NCBI GenBank assembly: GCA_964509125.1
Contig: CAZDVZ010000021.1
Span: forward strand, 1-35,291
DNA from: SIG653 sp964509125
GTDB taxonomy: Bacteria; Bacillota; Clostridia; Oscillospirales; CAG-382
Length of the DNA stretch: 35,291 nucleotides
Direction of reading: 5' to 3'
Under the pieces are notes generated by a model that saw nothing but the letters and a program-made list of their open reading frames with translations, searched no databases and had not been told where the DNA came from. Positions 7,214-16,043 of this stretch are shown here, in pieces. Both the position numbers and the translations under genes were made by a program. The number at the start of each line of letters is the position of its first letter. Position 1 is the first letter of the stretch.

Positions 7214-7681
7214 TTAAAAAATTTTTTTACCGTTTTGAGAAACGCCTATCAACTTATCGTTATTATAAGTAAGTTTTAAAGAAAAAAATGGCGAGTTATC
7301 ATTCAATAGGCTTAAAAAATATTTGTCACCTTCCCAAAGATTGAGAGATAGAATATCTTTTTTATCTATCCATGCCAATTCTCCTTCATTACATTCAATT
7401 ATATCTCCTGTAAAATCGTTTGATGTGAACAGGAACATATATTCAGTTTCATGCATATCATTATCAAAGGTGATAATTCCTTTAAGGTCTAACCTGTTTA
7501 CCGTTAACCCTGTCTCTTCTAAAATTTCTCTTTTGGCACATTCTTCGGGAGATTCATGATTTTCAAAACCACCGCCTATACCCACCCATTTGCCTGCATT
7601 TACGTCATTTTTCTTTTTGTTTCTATATAGCATTAAAAATTTTCCATTTTTCTCTAAATAACATAATGAAGTGTTTCTCAT
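7214..7681 (-). CDS. Nudix hydrolase (MutT/8-oxo-dGTPase-like)
   Basis: This 155-residue protein should hydrolyse a nucleoside diphosphate linked to another moiety, perhaps oxidised nucleotides. The Nudix box is complete (GGFENHESPEECAKREILEETGL, spanning about residues 37-59 of the chosen start), with the REILEETG core that binds Mg2+. The start is taken as the ATG at 7681, because AAGGAA lies 6 nt upstream. An ATG 15 nt farther upstream overlaps that site and is less likely. The gene is divergent from the dipeptidase with only 30 bp between them, so their promoters must reach into each other's coding region. The exact substrate cannot be told from the sequence. Confidence 0.88.
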   Translation of the reverse strand: MRNTSLCYLEKNGKFLMLYRNKKKNDVNAGKWVGIGGGFENHESPEECAKREILEETGLTVNRLDLKGIITFDNDMHETEYMFLFTSNDFTGDIIECNEGELAWIDKKDILSLNLWEGDKYFLSLLNDNSPFFSLKLTYNNDKLIGVSQNGKKIF

Positions 7682-7711
7682 ATTATTTCCTTTCAAAAAT
7701 TCGAGGTTTTT

Positions 7712-8680
7712 ATGTTAATTGCTGATTTGCACTGTGATACTATACTTGATATTGTAGAAAAAGAAGATTATCATCTTAGAGATAATAATTCTCATATAGA
7801 TTGTTTAAAATTAAAAAAAGGTGAATATATATTGCAAAATTTTGCAATGTTTACAAATTTGAGTAAAGTAAACTCGCCTTTCACTCATGTAAACAACATG
7901 ATTGATAAATTCTACGAAGAACTAAATTATAACAAAGATATTTTATCTTTGGCTACTTCATTCAATGATATTGAAAATAATATGAAAGACGGAAAGATAT
8001 CCGCAATATTAACCATCGAAGAAGGAGCTGTTTGTGAAGGTAAAATCAATTATCTCCATCATTTACGTTCAAGGGGCGTTAGGATGATGACATTGACTTG
8101 GAATTATTCAAATTGCCTCGCGGCACCAAATTCCAACGAGGACAAAAACCCCGTAATAAACAATGAAAAGGGCCTTACTGACCTTGGATTTGAAATTGTT
8201 TATGAGATGGAAAAAATAGGAATTATCCCCGACGTCTCCCATCTTTCAGATAAAGGTTTCTATGATATAGCAAAAATATGTAGAAAACCGTTTGTCGCGA
8301 GTCATTCCAACGCGAGAGAAATATGTAATCATCCAAGAAATCTTACAGATGATATGATAAAGACAATAAGTGATAGAAATGGTGTTATAGGTCTAAACTA
8401 TTGCAACTCTTTTTTAAGTAATTCATGCGAGAAAAAAAGGGGTGTTGATATTGAATGTTTTATACCACATATTAACCATATTTTAAAAATAGGGGGAGAA
8501 GACTGTTTAGGGCTGGGAACAGATTTTGATGGAATAGATTCGCCTCCGCTCCAGATTCCCGATGCGTCTAAGCAACAAAATCTCGTCACGCTGCTTGAGA
8601 AAAACGGCTTTAAAGAAACAGTCATTGAAAAAATATGTTATAAGAATATTTTCAGACTTTATAAAGAACTTTTAGTGTGA
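7712..8680 (+). CDS. Membrane-dipeptidase-like metallopeptidase (peptidase M19)
   Basis: This 322-residue enzyme of the renal dipeptidase family hydrolyses dipeptides, often with broad or D-residue specificity. Binuclear zinc ligands are visible: H7 and D9 in ADLHCDT, E103 or E104 in TIEEG, H177 in VSHLSD and H198 in SHSNAR, plus D271 in GLGTDFDG. Its length fits short bacterial M19 members. There is no signal peptide, so it acts in the cytoplasm. It starts 30 bp from the divergent Nudix gene with a GAGG-type site. It ends in TGA. It could take part in recycling of cell-wall or dietary dipeptides. Confidence 0.93.
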   Translation: MLIADLHCDTILDIVEKEDYHLRDNNSHIDCLKLKKGEYILQNFAMFTNLSKVNSPFTHVNNMIDKFYEELNYNKDILSLATSFNDIENNMKDGKISAILTIEEGAVCEGKINYLHHLRSRGVRMMTLTWNYSNCLAAPNSNEDKNPVINNEKGLTDLGFEIVYEMEKIGIIPDVSHLSDKGFYDIAKICRKPFVASHSNAREICNHPRNLTDDMIKTISDRNGVIGLNYCNSFLSNSCEKKRGVDIECFIPHINHILKIGGEDCLGLGTDFDGIDSPPLQIPDASKQQNLVTLLEKNGFKETVIEKICYKNIFRLYKELLV

Positions 8681-8711
8681 AAAAATCATAAATTATATTT
8701 GAAACATATAC

Positions 8712-8740
8712 TTGACAAAAAAATATCAATTTGATATATT
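8712..8740 (+). promoter_or_regulatory. Promoter of upp
   Basis: TTGACA (8712-8717) and TATATT (8735-8740) are 17 bp apart. A TATAAT directly follows at 8741, but its spacing would be 23 bp. Confidence 0.65.
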
Positions 8741-8782
8741 TATAATAGTTAAAGACAAACAAGGAAGTTGAGGAAGTTTATA

Positions 8783-9412
8783 ATGAAGAAAGTAACTATT
8801 TTTGATCACCCGTTAATTCAGCACAAAACAACTGTTTTAAGGCAGACAACAACCACAAATAAGGTTTTCAGAGAACTTATTGAAGAAATCACGATGCTTA
8901 TGTGCTATGAGGCGCTAAGAGATCTGCCATTGGAAAACGTAACGATCAGGACTCCAATTACAGAAACAACACAAAAGATGATCAAAGGAAAAAAACTTGC
9001 TATAGTTCCTATTCTCAGAGCCGGTTTGGGAATGGTAAGCGGTATGCTTGATCTGGTACCATCCGCTAAAGTTGGACATATTGGTATGTACCGAGATGAA
9101 GAAACATTAGAGCCTCATGAATATTATTGCAAACTTCCGCCTGATATTGAAAATAGATTAATCGTTGTTCTTGATCCCATGCTTGCAACAGGAGGATCTG
9201 CTATTGATGCAATTTCTCAGATTAAAAGCTATGGTGGCAAAAGCATCAAATTTCTTTGCATAATTGCTGCCCCCGAAGGAATAAAAGCTTTAAGCGAAGC
9301 TCATCCTGACGTAGAGATCTACTGTGCCAATGTAGATGAAAAACTTAACGAAAAAGGATATATCATTCCGGGGCTTGGCGATGCAGGAGATAGAATTTTC
9401 GGAACAAAATAA
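8783..9412 (+). CDS. upp: Uracil phosphoribosyltransferase
   Basis: This enzyme makes UMP from uracil and PRPP in pyrimidine salvage. The 209-residue length is standard. The start is the ATG at 8783, after GAGGAAG. A TTG 15 nt upstream is in frame but overlaps this site. The PRPP-binding motif VVLDPMLATGGSA is at about 128-140, PILRAGLGM at about 76-84, and the C-terminal uracil-binding GLGDAGDRIFGT is intact. It is a single-gene transcript with its own promoter and terminator. Confidence 0.98.
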   Translation: MKKVTIFDHPLIQHKTTVLRQTTTTNKVFRELIEEITMLMCYEALRDLPLENVTIRTPITETTQKMIKGKKLAIVPILRAGLGMVSGMLDLVPSAKVGHIGMYRDEETLEPHEYYCKLPPDIENRLIVVLDPMLATGGSAIDAISQIKSYGGKSIKFLCIIAAPEGIKALSEAHPDVEIYCANVDEKLNEKGYIIPGLGDAGDRIFGTK

Positions 9413-9420
9413 TTTTTTTA

Positions 9421-9450
9421 AAATGCCTTCTGATTGTTCAGAAGGCATTT
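9421..9450 (+). terminator. Intrinsic terminator after upp
   Basis: A perfect 13-bp stem (AAATGCCTTCTGA with TCAGAAGGCATTT) with a 4-nt loop is followed by an AT-rich stretch ATATTGTTTT. The next 90 bp up to the convergent gene end show no further element. Confidence 0.85.
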
Positions 9451-9543
9451 ATATTGTTTTAAACGACGAATGTTTCTGAAGAGAAAATTCATAGAATAAA
9501 CGGCGAAGGTTACAAATTTAATGGTAGATGAATTACAATGTGA

Positions 9544-10662
9544 TCAATATTTACAAGCGAAAGCAAGCTTATTTTGAATAGACAAATTTGTTACTTCATA
9601 TAGGAAAAGCACATCGGTAACTTGATTTTCTTTTATTAAGTTTGAAAATCTTGTATCTGAATATCTTTGATCTATCATTATAATTGTCTCGTATTCATCA
9701 GTTAAAAGCGGAACAAAAGAATTTGCAAAGGAATCTTTTACAACAAGCAATGTTTTTCCGTTTTCACAATTTGTTTTAATAATTGTTTTGCCATAGTTAT
9801 CACCAAAAAAAACAAGATACTTATCTTTCTTTTCAAGTTTTGAAAAATCGTACATATCTATAGATGAACCATTAACAGTAACGCTTTTTACACTTGAATT
9901 TTCGGCTATCATGATTTCATCCTTGGCAGAAAACGGATCAAGAATTTTAGAGTGGAGCGAACCTAAAAAATCAGATGAAACTATTTTAAACCCAAATTCT
10001 TCAAAAGATTTTGGCGTAGACCCTATAGAATCACAATATTTTGTATATGCATAGTATGCGCCCTTGGAAGTCCAATGATGATCGGTTTTATAGTAAATAT
10101 AATCGTTTTTATTTTCATTAAGAATATCTCTTGTGTTGACATATATTCCATCATTTAATGTTTTTTCAGCCATCTCAAATAATTCGTCGGCATCATAAAT
10201 TTCGCAATTTGAGGGAAGATATTCCGCATATAAATCACTTGCTGTCGGTGCGAGTATAACTTTTACATCAATGTCCGCGTACTTTTCCGCAAACATATTT
10301 ATTGCGTTTAAATTTTTTTCAAAAATAGTATAATCAATGTATTCGTTCTTATCTACCTCAAAATAATATCCTTCGTCGCCAATGTACGCGCCATTAATAT
10401 CACCTGCTCCTAAAAGTTTGTTCGTTGCTGTATTTATGGATATCATAAGTTCTCTAAAAGGGAATTGATCGGAAAGATACTCGCCCAATCCATTTTGAAA
10501 ATCACCGTTTTTAATAGACTCAAATGAAATCTCAGGCTTTTGAGCTAAAACTGTATTTTCCGACTCTGAATATTCTTTGTCGGGGATTATTACAGTTAAA
10601 GATGATGTTATAAACAACAATAAAAAAAATGATAGAGAGAAGATAAAATATACTTTTTTCAT
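9544..10662 (-). CDS. DHHW-family (AlgJ/AlgX-like) protein, partner of an MBOAT acyltransferase
   Basis: This 372-residue protein has an N-terminal membrane anchor or signal (about 1-25) and an extracellular SGNH-hydrolase-like domain. The DHHW signature is at 194-197 (YYKTDHHWTSKG) and a conserved KDSFANSF serine motif lies at about 309-316, both expected in AlgJ/AlgX/DHHW proteins that move acyl groups to extracellular polymers. The order MBOAT then DHHW, with an 8-bp gap, matches algI-algJ-type O-acetylation cassettes. The polymer modified is unknown, since no glycan synthesis genes adjoin it. It ends in TGA. Confidence 0.88.
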   Translation of the reverse strand: MKKVYFIFSLSFFLLLFITSSLTVIIPDKEYSESENTVLAQKPEISFESIKNGDFQNGLGEYLSDQFPFRELMISINTATNKLLGAGDINGAYIGDEGYYFEVDKNEYIDYTIFEKNLNAINMFAEKYADIDVKVILAPTASDLYAEYLPSNCEIYDADELFEMAEKTLNDGIYVNTRDILNENKNDYIYYKTDHHWTSKGAYYAYTKYCDSIGSTPKSFEEFGFKIVSSDFLGSLHSKILDPFSAKDEIMIAENSSVKSVTVNGSSIDMYDFSKLEKKDKYLVFFGDNYGKTIIKTNCENGKTLLVVKDSFANSFVPLLTDEYETIIMIDQRYSDTRFSNLIKENQVTDVLFLYEVTNLSIQNKLAFACKY

Positions 10663-10670
10663 TTTTCACC

Positions 10671-12131
10671 TCAAAATCTGAAATACAAAAACGGATTATA
10701 CGAGTCTCCCGTTAAATATGCTATGCAAAGAATAAATATGAACATACAAGTTGTAGCTTTGAATGCAAAACATAACCCTTCAGACATATTCATCTTTTTC
10801 GATAAATAATTAAAAAATATTTTTGGGAGGGGAGTAGCGGCAACAATCATAATTATAAATAAAATTGCATTGGTTGATAAAATATACATAGATTTACTTG
10901 AAACTAACGGACCACTAAACATACTTTTTAAATATGTTCCAATTTCCGAAAGTTTCGTGCATGAAAAAATAACCCATCCAATGATGATAAAGAATAATGA
11001 ATATATGTGAGTAATTAATTTAGGAATTTTCTTGAAAAGTTTAAGGAGAAATAACTTTTCTATCATGAGTAAAACAAAAAAATAAAAACCCCATAAAATA
11101 AAGTTCCAACTTGCACCGTGCCAAAAACCCGTAAGACACCATACAATAAGAAGATTTAAGATCTGACGACCTTTACCTTTTCTGTTTCCACCCAGCGGTA
11201 TATAAACATATTCTCTAAACCAAGAGCTGAGGGTAATATGCCATCTTCTCCAAAACTCAGTTATGCTTGAAGAAATATAAGGATAGTTAAAGTTTTCCGG
11301 AAATTCAAACCCAAACATTTTACCAAGCCCTATTGCCATATCAGAATATCCAGAAAAATCAAAATAAATTTGAAAAGAAAATGCAATTGCTCCTATCCAC
11401 GCAAGAGAAACATTTATACCTCCACCAATTTCAGAATAAACCATGTCCCAAATTGCGCCCGCTTTGTTAGCAAGTAAAACTTTCTTTCCAAGACCTATTA
11501 TAAATCGTAAAATACCGTTTGCAACCATTTCTGAAGTTTCATTTCTTACTTTTAGTTGCTTTTCAACGTCTGAATACCTTACAATAGGACCTGCAATAAG
11601 CTGTGGAAACATAGTAACAAAAGTTGCAAAATCAATTAAATTTTTTTGTACCTTAACATTTCCCCAGTAAACATCAATAACATACGATAATGTTTGAAAC
11701 GTATAAAATGAAATACCGATAGGAAGAACAATTTCAAAAAGTTCTATGGAAAATGAGGTTAATGAGTTTATATTTTCAATAAAAAAGTTTGTGTATTTAA
11801 AAAAAGACAAAGCACCCAAATTTACAACGCAACAGATAATGATCAATATTTTTTCAGCGATGGAATGTTTGTTGCTTTCTTGAAAATTCGCTATCGCTTC
11901 TTCGCTTTTTTTCTTATTATTTGTTTTCACTTTTTCCAAGCACAACCCGATAATCCAGTTAAACAAAATAGAAAAAATCATTATGAGGACATAAATCGGC
12001 TCTCCCCATGCATAAAAAACAAGACTCGTAACAACCAAAAGAAAATTTCTTAGAAATTTAGGCAATATATAATATAAACCAACTGTAATTATAAAGAAAA
12101 AAAACAGAAACACAAAACTACTGAATATCAT
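10671..12131 (-). CDS. MBOAT-family O-acyltransferase (AlgI/DltB-like)
   Basis: This 486-residue polytopic membrane protein should pass acyl (usually acetyl) groups across the membrane for polymer O-acetylation. Family hallmarks are AWGEP near residue 41, FPQLIAGPIVRY (175-186), SGYSDMAIGLG (260-270), WRRWHITLSSWFREYVYIPLGG (295-315) and the catalytic histidine H338 in TGFWHGASWNF. It is the first gene of a two-gene operon with the DHHW protein. The promoter is strong, but the ribosome site is weak (only AGG 8 nt upstream of the ATG). Confidence 0.95.
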   Translation of the reverse strand: MIFSSFVFLFFFFIITVGLYYILPKFLRNFLLVVTSLVFYAWGEPIYVLIMIFSILFNWIIGLCLEKVKTNNKKKSEEAIANFQESNKHSIAEKILIIICCVVNLGALSFFKYTNFFIENINSLTSFSIELFEIVLPIGISFYTFQTLSYVIDVYWGNVKVQKNLIDFATFVTMFPQLIAGPIVRYSDVEKQLKVRNETSEMVANGILRFIIGLGKKVLLANKAGAIWDMVYSEIGGGINVSLAWIGAIAFSFQIYFDFSGYSDMAIGLGKMFGFEFPENFNYPYISSSITEFWRRWHITLSSWFREYVYIPLGGNRKGKGRQILNLLIVWCLTGFWHGASWNFILWGFYFFVLLMIEKLFLLKLFKKIPKLITHIYSLFFIIIGWVIFSCTKLSEIGTYLKSMFSGPLVSSKSMYILSTNAILFIIMIVAATPLPKIFFNYLSKKMNMSEGLCFAFKATTCMFIFILCIAYLTGDSYNPFLYFRF

Positions 12132-12164
12132 TTCAAAACCTATTCTTTCAAATTATTTGATAAA

Positions 12165-12193
12165 ATTATACACTATAAAAAAAACAAAGTCAA
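12165..12193 (-). promoter_or_regulatory. Promoter of the MBOAT-DHHW operon
   Basis: On the minus strand, TTGACT (12188-12193) and TATAAT (12165-12170) are spaced by 17 bp, about 35 bp before the ATG. Confidence 0.8.
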
Positions 12194-12215
12194 TACACCA
12201 TTTTATTATGATATA

Positions 12216-13118
12216 TCAATTGGAGGATATATTTTTAAAAATGTCAAAAATATCTTCATAGCGAGGTGCAATTCCACCTTCTGTCAGACATGACGCGGTT
12301 CCGCAAGATACAGCAAATGTTACCGAATCATTCATTGACATATTTTTTAGGATAGCATATGCAAATCCGGCAACGGCACAATCTCCGGCTCCAACTGAGG
12401 AAAGGGGATATATACACGGTGGTGTGACTGAAACATTTCTGATTCCATTATACAATGTGATTCCGTTTTTTCCCTTACTAAACGCTATATTGCACACACC
12501 GGCTTTTAAAAGATTATCAATACTTTCTTGTTCGTTACAACCGTATATTTTAATCTCTTCTTCGTTAGGTTTGATTAAGTATGGCTTTAAAATTGTCAGA
12601 TCGGCAAGGTCAACAGATGCAGAATCAATAATTAGAAAAACATCTTTTGTATTGAATAATTGTATGCAAGAAATTATTTCATCTTTGCATACATTTTTTG
12701 GAAAACGTCCACTTACTATAACGATGTCGCCGTTATTTGTAACTTGAAAAGCTTTTTTTAAAACTTCAATGCAATCTTCTGTGGATGCATAAAAATTATC
12801 TGAACATATTCTTGTTTCAGTTGTGCTTTCACAATGAATAGAGAAGTTTTCTCTTGTCTTTCCTTTGCAATAGTGAGAGATGCATTGGATATTTTCTGAA
12901 CATAAAAAGTTATCAAAGATATTGCGATTTTCTTCTCCCAACAAAGTTATCAACTTAAAAGGAGCTTTCAAAACTTTCATAGCTTTTGCAACATTAACTC
13001 CTTTGCCCGCTGCATACGATCGGCTTTCTTTAACAAAATTTTCTCTATCGAGTTCAAATGATTCAAAATATAAATGTGTATCTATGACAGAACTTAACGA
13101 TATAATAATTGATTTCAT
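12216..13118 (-). CDS. PfkB-family sugar kinase (1-phosphofructokinase/tagatose-6-phosphate kinase type)
   Basis: This 300-residue cytoplasmic kinase should phosphorylate a sugar or sugar phosphate using ATP. The first PfkB signature is AAGKGVNVAKAM (36-47). The second is SVGAGDCAVAGFAY (241-254), with the catalytic base D246. KPNEEE at 183-188 is also typical. The GKGVNVA form and overall length resemble FruK/LacC more than ribokinase. No PTS or sugar-specific genes adjoin it, so the substrate is uncertain. It starts 3 nt after the tmcAL stop, with a GGGAT site inside the end of tmcAL, so the two are co-transcribed. Confidence 0.87.
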   Translation of the reverse strand: MKSIIISLSSVIDTHLYFESFELDRENFVKESRSYAAGKGVNVAKAMKVLKAPFKLITLLGEENRNIFDNFLCSENIQCISHYCKGKTRENFSIHCESTTETRICSDNFYASTEDCIEVLKKAFQVTNNGDIVIVSGRFPKNVCKDEIISCIQLFNTKDVFLIIDSASVDLADLTILKPYLIKPNEEEIKIYGCNEQESIDNLLKAGVCNIAFSKGKNGITLYNGIRNVSVTPPCIYPLSSVGAGDCAVAGFAYAILKNMSMNDSVTFAVSCGTASCLTEGGIAPRYEDIFDIFKNISSN

Positions 13119-13121
13119 ATT

Positions 13122-14219
13122 TTATCCCTGTATATATGGTTTTTTAAATGGTATATAATCATCATCGGAAAACAGACTATACAACCTATCAGCAATAAAA
13201 GAACGCTCACAATCAACATTATGTGCTTTACCTTCACAGACCCTTGTTAATATTGGGATGGATAATTTCTTTTTATTCTCAGACAAATAATCAATTCCGT
13301 CCTTTGTGGCTCCCAATAATACAGAAAAAGACGGTAAAGCCAAAATATCACTCTTTCTTGTTTGAAAAAAAATAGAATATACGGCTCTTCTTACTTTAGA
13401 GGATGTATATGCTGACGATGTACATTTGTACACAAGCTCATCTAAAGATTTGACTTTTTTTGCAAAATAAATTATTCTATTATACAAAGAATTGTCGCAA
13501 TCATAAATTTCTTTATATTCTTCGCAAAGGTTTAAATAAGATAAAATTGCAATTTCACATTTCTTGTTATCAAAATATTGCTTAGATACTAAAGGCACAT
13601 AATCAGAGATATTTTCTCCAAGAGTTATCTTTTCTCTTATGGATGTAGCAGACATAAAATTTGTATTTCTTTCAATGAAATATGGCTTGATGTTTTTATA
13701 TTTTTTCATCGCCAAAAGGTATTCTACTGCCAAAATATTGTTTGGTTTTCTGAGCAATGATCCTATTTCATCACCAAAAATTTCAGTGAAATATTTTTCT
13801 CGTGCTTTAGGATATGATAATTTTTTATCATCTTTCATAATTGAATTAATTTTTTCTTTGCATTCATTTTTTGACAATGAATCGACAATTTTCAATAAAT
13901 TCATTTTTTCACTTTCGTGACCAAAAGCGAGAAAAGAGGCGTTTAAAGCATTGGCAATATAAACACCCGATGAAGCAAAATCGGCAGCAGATGTCATGCA
14001 AAAAGGGAAGGGATGTTCAATTACAATATCGGCACCGTTACAAATGGCAATTTGGGCTCTTTCGTATTTGTCCAAAATAGCAAACCCACCCCTTTGAACT
14101 GTGTTGCCGCTCATAATACAAAGAATTATGTTTGAATTTTCTTTTGCCTTCTTAATTTGATATTTGTGCCCGTTGTGAAACGGATTGTATTCACATATAA
14201 TAGCGGTACAGTTTTTCAT
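13122..14219 (-). CDS. tmcAL: tRNA(Met) cytidine acetate ligase (TmcAL/YlbM family)
   Basis: In Bacillus this family acetylates C34 of elongator tRNA-Met using acetate and ATP. The 365-residue protein has the HxGH nucleotidyltransferase motif (H15-N-G-H18 in EYNPFHNGHKYQI), then SGNTVQRG and DKYERAQIAICNGADIV, all family features. The typical IELP stretch reads IEHPFPF. An SATSIRE stretch lies around residue 191. It is divergent from ackA, a neighbourhood common in Firmicutes and fitting a shared link to acetate. Its promoter overlaps that of ackA. Confidence 0.9.
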   Translation of the reverse strand: MKNCTAIICEYNPFHNGHKYQIKKAKENSNIILCIMSGNTVQRGGFAILDKYERAQIAICNGADIVIEHPFPFCMTSAADFASSGVYIANALNASFLAFGHESEKMNLLKIVDSLSKNECKEKINSIMKDDKKLSYPKAREKYFTEIFGDEIGSLLRKPNNILAVEYLLAMKKYKNIKPYFIERNTNFMSATSIREKITLGENISDYVPLVSKQYFDNKKCEIAILSYLNLCEEYKEIYDCDNSLYNRIIYFAKKVKSLDELVYKCTSSAYTSSKVRRAVYSIFFQTRKSDILALPSFSVLLGATKDGIDYLSENKKKLSIPILTRVCEGKAHNVDCERSFIADRLYSLFSDDDYIPFKKPYIQG

Positions 14220-14242
14220 TCTATTCTCTTTTCAAAATAGTC

Positions 14243-14271
14243 TTGCTTTTTTTATTTAAATGTAGTATAAT
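14243..14271 (+). promoter_or_regulatory. Promoter of ackA
   Basis: TTGCTT (14243-14248) and TATAAT (14266-14271) are spaced by 17 bp. The -10 box shares five bases with the -10 box of the divergent tmcAL promoter. Confidence 0.65.
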
Positions 14272-14292
14272 GTTAAAAATAAAAAAAGTCAA
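14264..14292 (-). promoter_or_regulatory. Promoter of tmcAL, overlapping the ackA promoter
   Basis: On the minus strand, TTGACT (14287-14292) and TATACT (14264-14269) are spaced by 17 bp. Polymerase bound at one promoter would exclude it from the other. Confidence 0.7.
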
Positions 14293-14320
14293 TGTTTTTT
14301 TAAAAAAAGTGAGAAAGGAA

Positions 14321-14343
14321 GCATCGGTTGTTCAAGCTGATGC
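14321..14343 (+). promoter_or_regulatory. Leader hairpin before ackA
   Basis: GCATCGGTT and AGCTGATGC form a 9-bp stem (two wobble pairs) with a 5-nt loop in the ~78-nt leader. It ends one base before the GAGGGA ribosome site, so it could affect translation or mRNA stability. No T run follows it. Confidence 0.45.
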
Positions 14344-14355
14344 GAGGGACATTCA

Positions 14356-15564
14356 ATGAATATTTTAGTAGTAAATGCAGGCAGCTCTTCTCTTAAATAT
14401 CAACTTTTTGATATGGAAAACGAGAAGGTTTTAGCGAAAGGTCTTTGCGAAAGAATCGCTATAGATGGTAAGCTTACACATAAGAATTTGGTTAATGGAA
14501 AAGTTCTTACAACAGAAACTGCAATGCCTTCACACGTTGAAGCCACAAAAGCAATGATTGATGCTATTATTGATACAGAATACGGTGTTCTGCAAAGCAT
14601 GAGTGAAATTTCAGCAATAGGACATAGAGTTGTTCAAGGTGGTCCATGGCTCACAAAACCCACACTTGTTACTGATGATACAATTGAAATTTTAAATAAA
14701 TGCATTGATTTAGCACCTCTCCATACAGTTCCTCATTTACAAGGTATTGCCGGATGTACAGCTATTTTACCAGACTGTCCGCAAGTTTTGGTTATCGACA
14801 CATCTTTCCATTCTACAATGCCCAAAAAAGCATACACATTCCCTGTAGTTAAAGAAGTTTCTCAAAAACACAATATTCGCCGTTATGGTGCACACGGAAC
14901 ATCTCATAGATATGTGGCAGCAGAAGCCGCAAAATTCTTGAACAAGCCTGTTTCGGAAACAAAAATCATTACTTGTCATTTAGGAAACGGTTCTTCTATC
15001 AGCGCAGTAAAAGGTGGTAAAGTTGTTGACACATCCATGGGATTCACACCTCTTGATGGTATTATAATGGGCTCCCGCTGTGGCGCAGTAGACCCTGCTA
15101 TTGTTCCTTATATCATGCAAAAAGAAAATATTTCTGTTGACGAAATTGGAAATTGGATGAACAAAAAATGCGGTCTTTTAGGTGTATCTGGTGTTTCAAG
15201 CGACTTGCGAGATGTAAAAAATGCCATGAAAAATGGAAACGAGGATGCCGCATTAGCTTTTGATATTTTGATTTATGGAATAAAAAAATATATAGGTTCT
15301 TACACCGCAATTATGAACGGACTTGATTGTATCGTTTTCACAGCCGGTATTGGAGAAAACGATGGAGATGTAAGAGAGGGCGTTATTTCTGATATGGAAT
15401 ATCTTGGTGTTAAACTTGATTCTGAGAAAAACAAAAACCTTTCTTCCTTGTCTGCACCTTGGGAAATTTCCGCTGATGATTCTAAAGTTAAAGTATTTGT
15501 CATTCCTACAAATGAAGAACTGGTAATTGCAAGAGATACAAAAGAATTGGTTGAAAAATTATAA
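14356..15564 (+). CDS. ackA: Acetate kinase
   Basis: This enzyme converts acetyl phosphate and ADP to acetate and ATP, the energy-yielding end of fermentative acetate production. The 402 residues carry the family signatures NAGSSSLKYQLF (7-18), VIDTSFHSTMP, the phosphate-binding HLGNGSSISA, and TAGIGENDGDVRE near the C terminus. GAGGGA precedes the ATG. No pta gene adjoins it. It is the first gene of a compact cluster with dut, a PepSY-like gene and an aminotransferase gene: the dut ATG overlaps its TAA by one base. Confidence 0.98.
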   Translation: MNILVVNAGSSSLKYQLFDMENEKVLAKGLCERIAIDGKLTHKNLVNGKVLTTETAMPSHVEATKAMIDAIIDTEYGVLQSMSEISAIGHRVVQGGPWLTKPTLVTDDTIEILNKCIDLAPLHTVPHLQGIAGCTAILPDCPQVLVIDTSFHSTMPKKAYTFPVVKEVSQKHNIRRYGAHGTSHRYVAAEAAKFLNKPVSETKIITCHLGNGSSISAVKGGKVVDTSMGFTPLDGIIMGSRCGAVDPAIVPYIMQKENISVDEIGNWMNKKCGLLGVSGVSSDLRDVKNAMKNGNEDAALAFDILIYGIKKYIGSYTAIMNGLDCIVFTAGIGENDGDVREGVISDMEYLGVKLDSEKNKNLSSLSAPWEISADDSKVKVFVIPTNEELVIARDTKELVEKL

Positions 15565-16043
15565 TGGAAAAAGTTGCTTTTTTTGAAAAAGTTTCTGAAA
15601 AACAATATTATTCTGACGGCGGGAAGAATTATTCTTCTATAATTCTTCCCGAACGTGCAACCGTTGGATCGGCCGGATATGATTTTTATGCGCCATATGA
15701 AATAAATATTGCGCCGCAAAACGAAAAATTAATTCCTACCGGCATAAGAGCGAGCATATCTTCCGGATGGGTGCTTTGCATTTTTCCGAGAAGCGGTTTG
15801 GGATTTAAATTTGGTCTTGCATTAAAAAATACGGTCGGCGTAATAGATTCTGACTATTATTTTTCCTCCAATGAAGGGCACATAATGATAAAATTAAAAA
15901 ACAATTCCAATGAGAATATTCTAATTTCTCAAGGTAAGGCTTTTGCTCAAGGTATTTTTTTACCATTTGGAATAACGTATGATGATGCTGCGTCAAATAC
16001 ACGCACAGGCGGATTTGGTAGTACAGATAATATAAAAATATGA
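15564..16043 (+). CDS. dut: dUTP diphosphatase (trimeric dUTPase)
   Basis: This enzyme hydrolyses dUTP to dUMP, keeping uracil out of DNA and feeding dTMP synthesis. In the 159 residues all five dUTPase motifs are visible: AGYDFYAP (motif 1), PRSGLG (motif 2), GVIDSDYYFSSNEGHI (motif 3, with a short insertion compared with the classic GVIDxDYRG form), GKAFAQGIF (motif 4) and RTGGFGSTD (motif 5, the C-terminal lid). It overlaps the ackA stop as TAATG, so translation is coupled. Confidence 0.94.
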   Translation: MEKVAFFEKVSEKQYYSDGGKNYSSIILPERATVGSAGYDFYAPYEINIAPQNEKLIPTGIRASISSGWVLCIFPRSGLGFKFGLALKNTVGVIDSDYYFSSNEGHIMIKLKNNSNENILISQGKAFAQGIFLPFGITYDDAASNTRTGGFGSTDNIKI

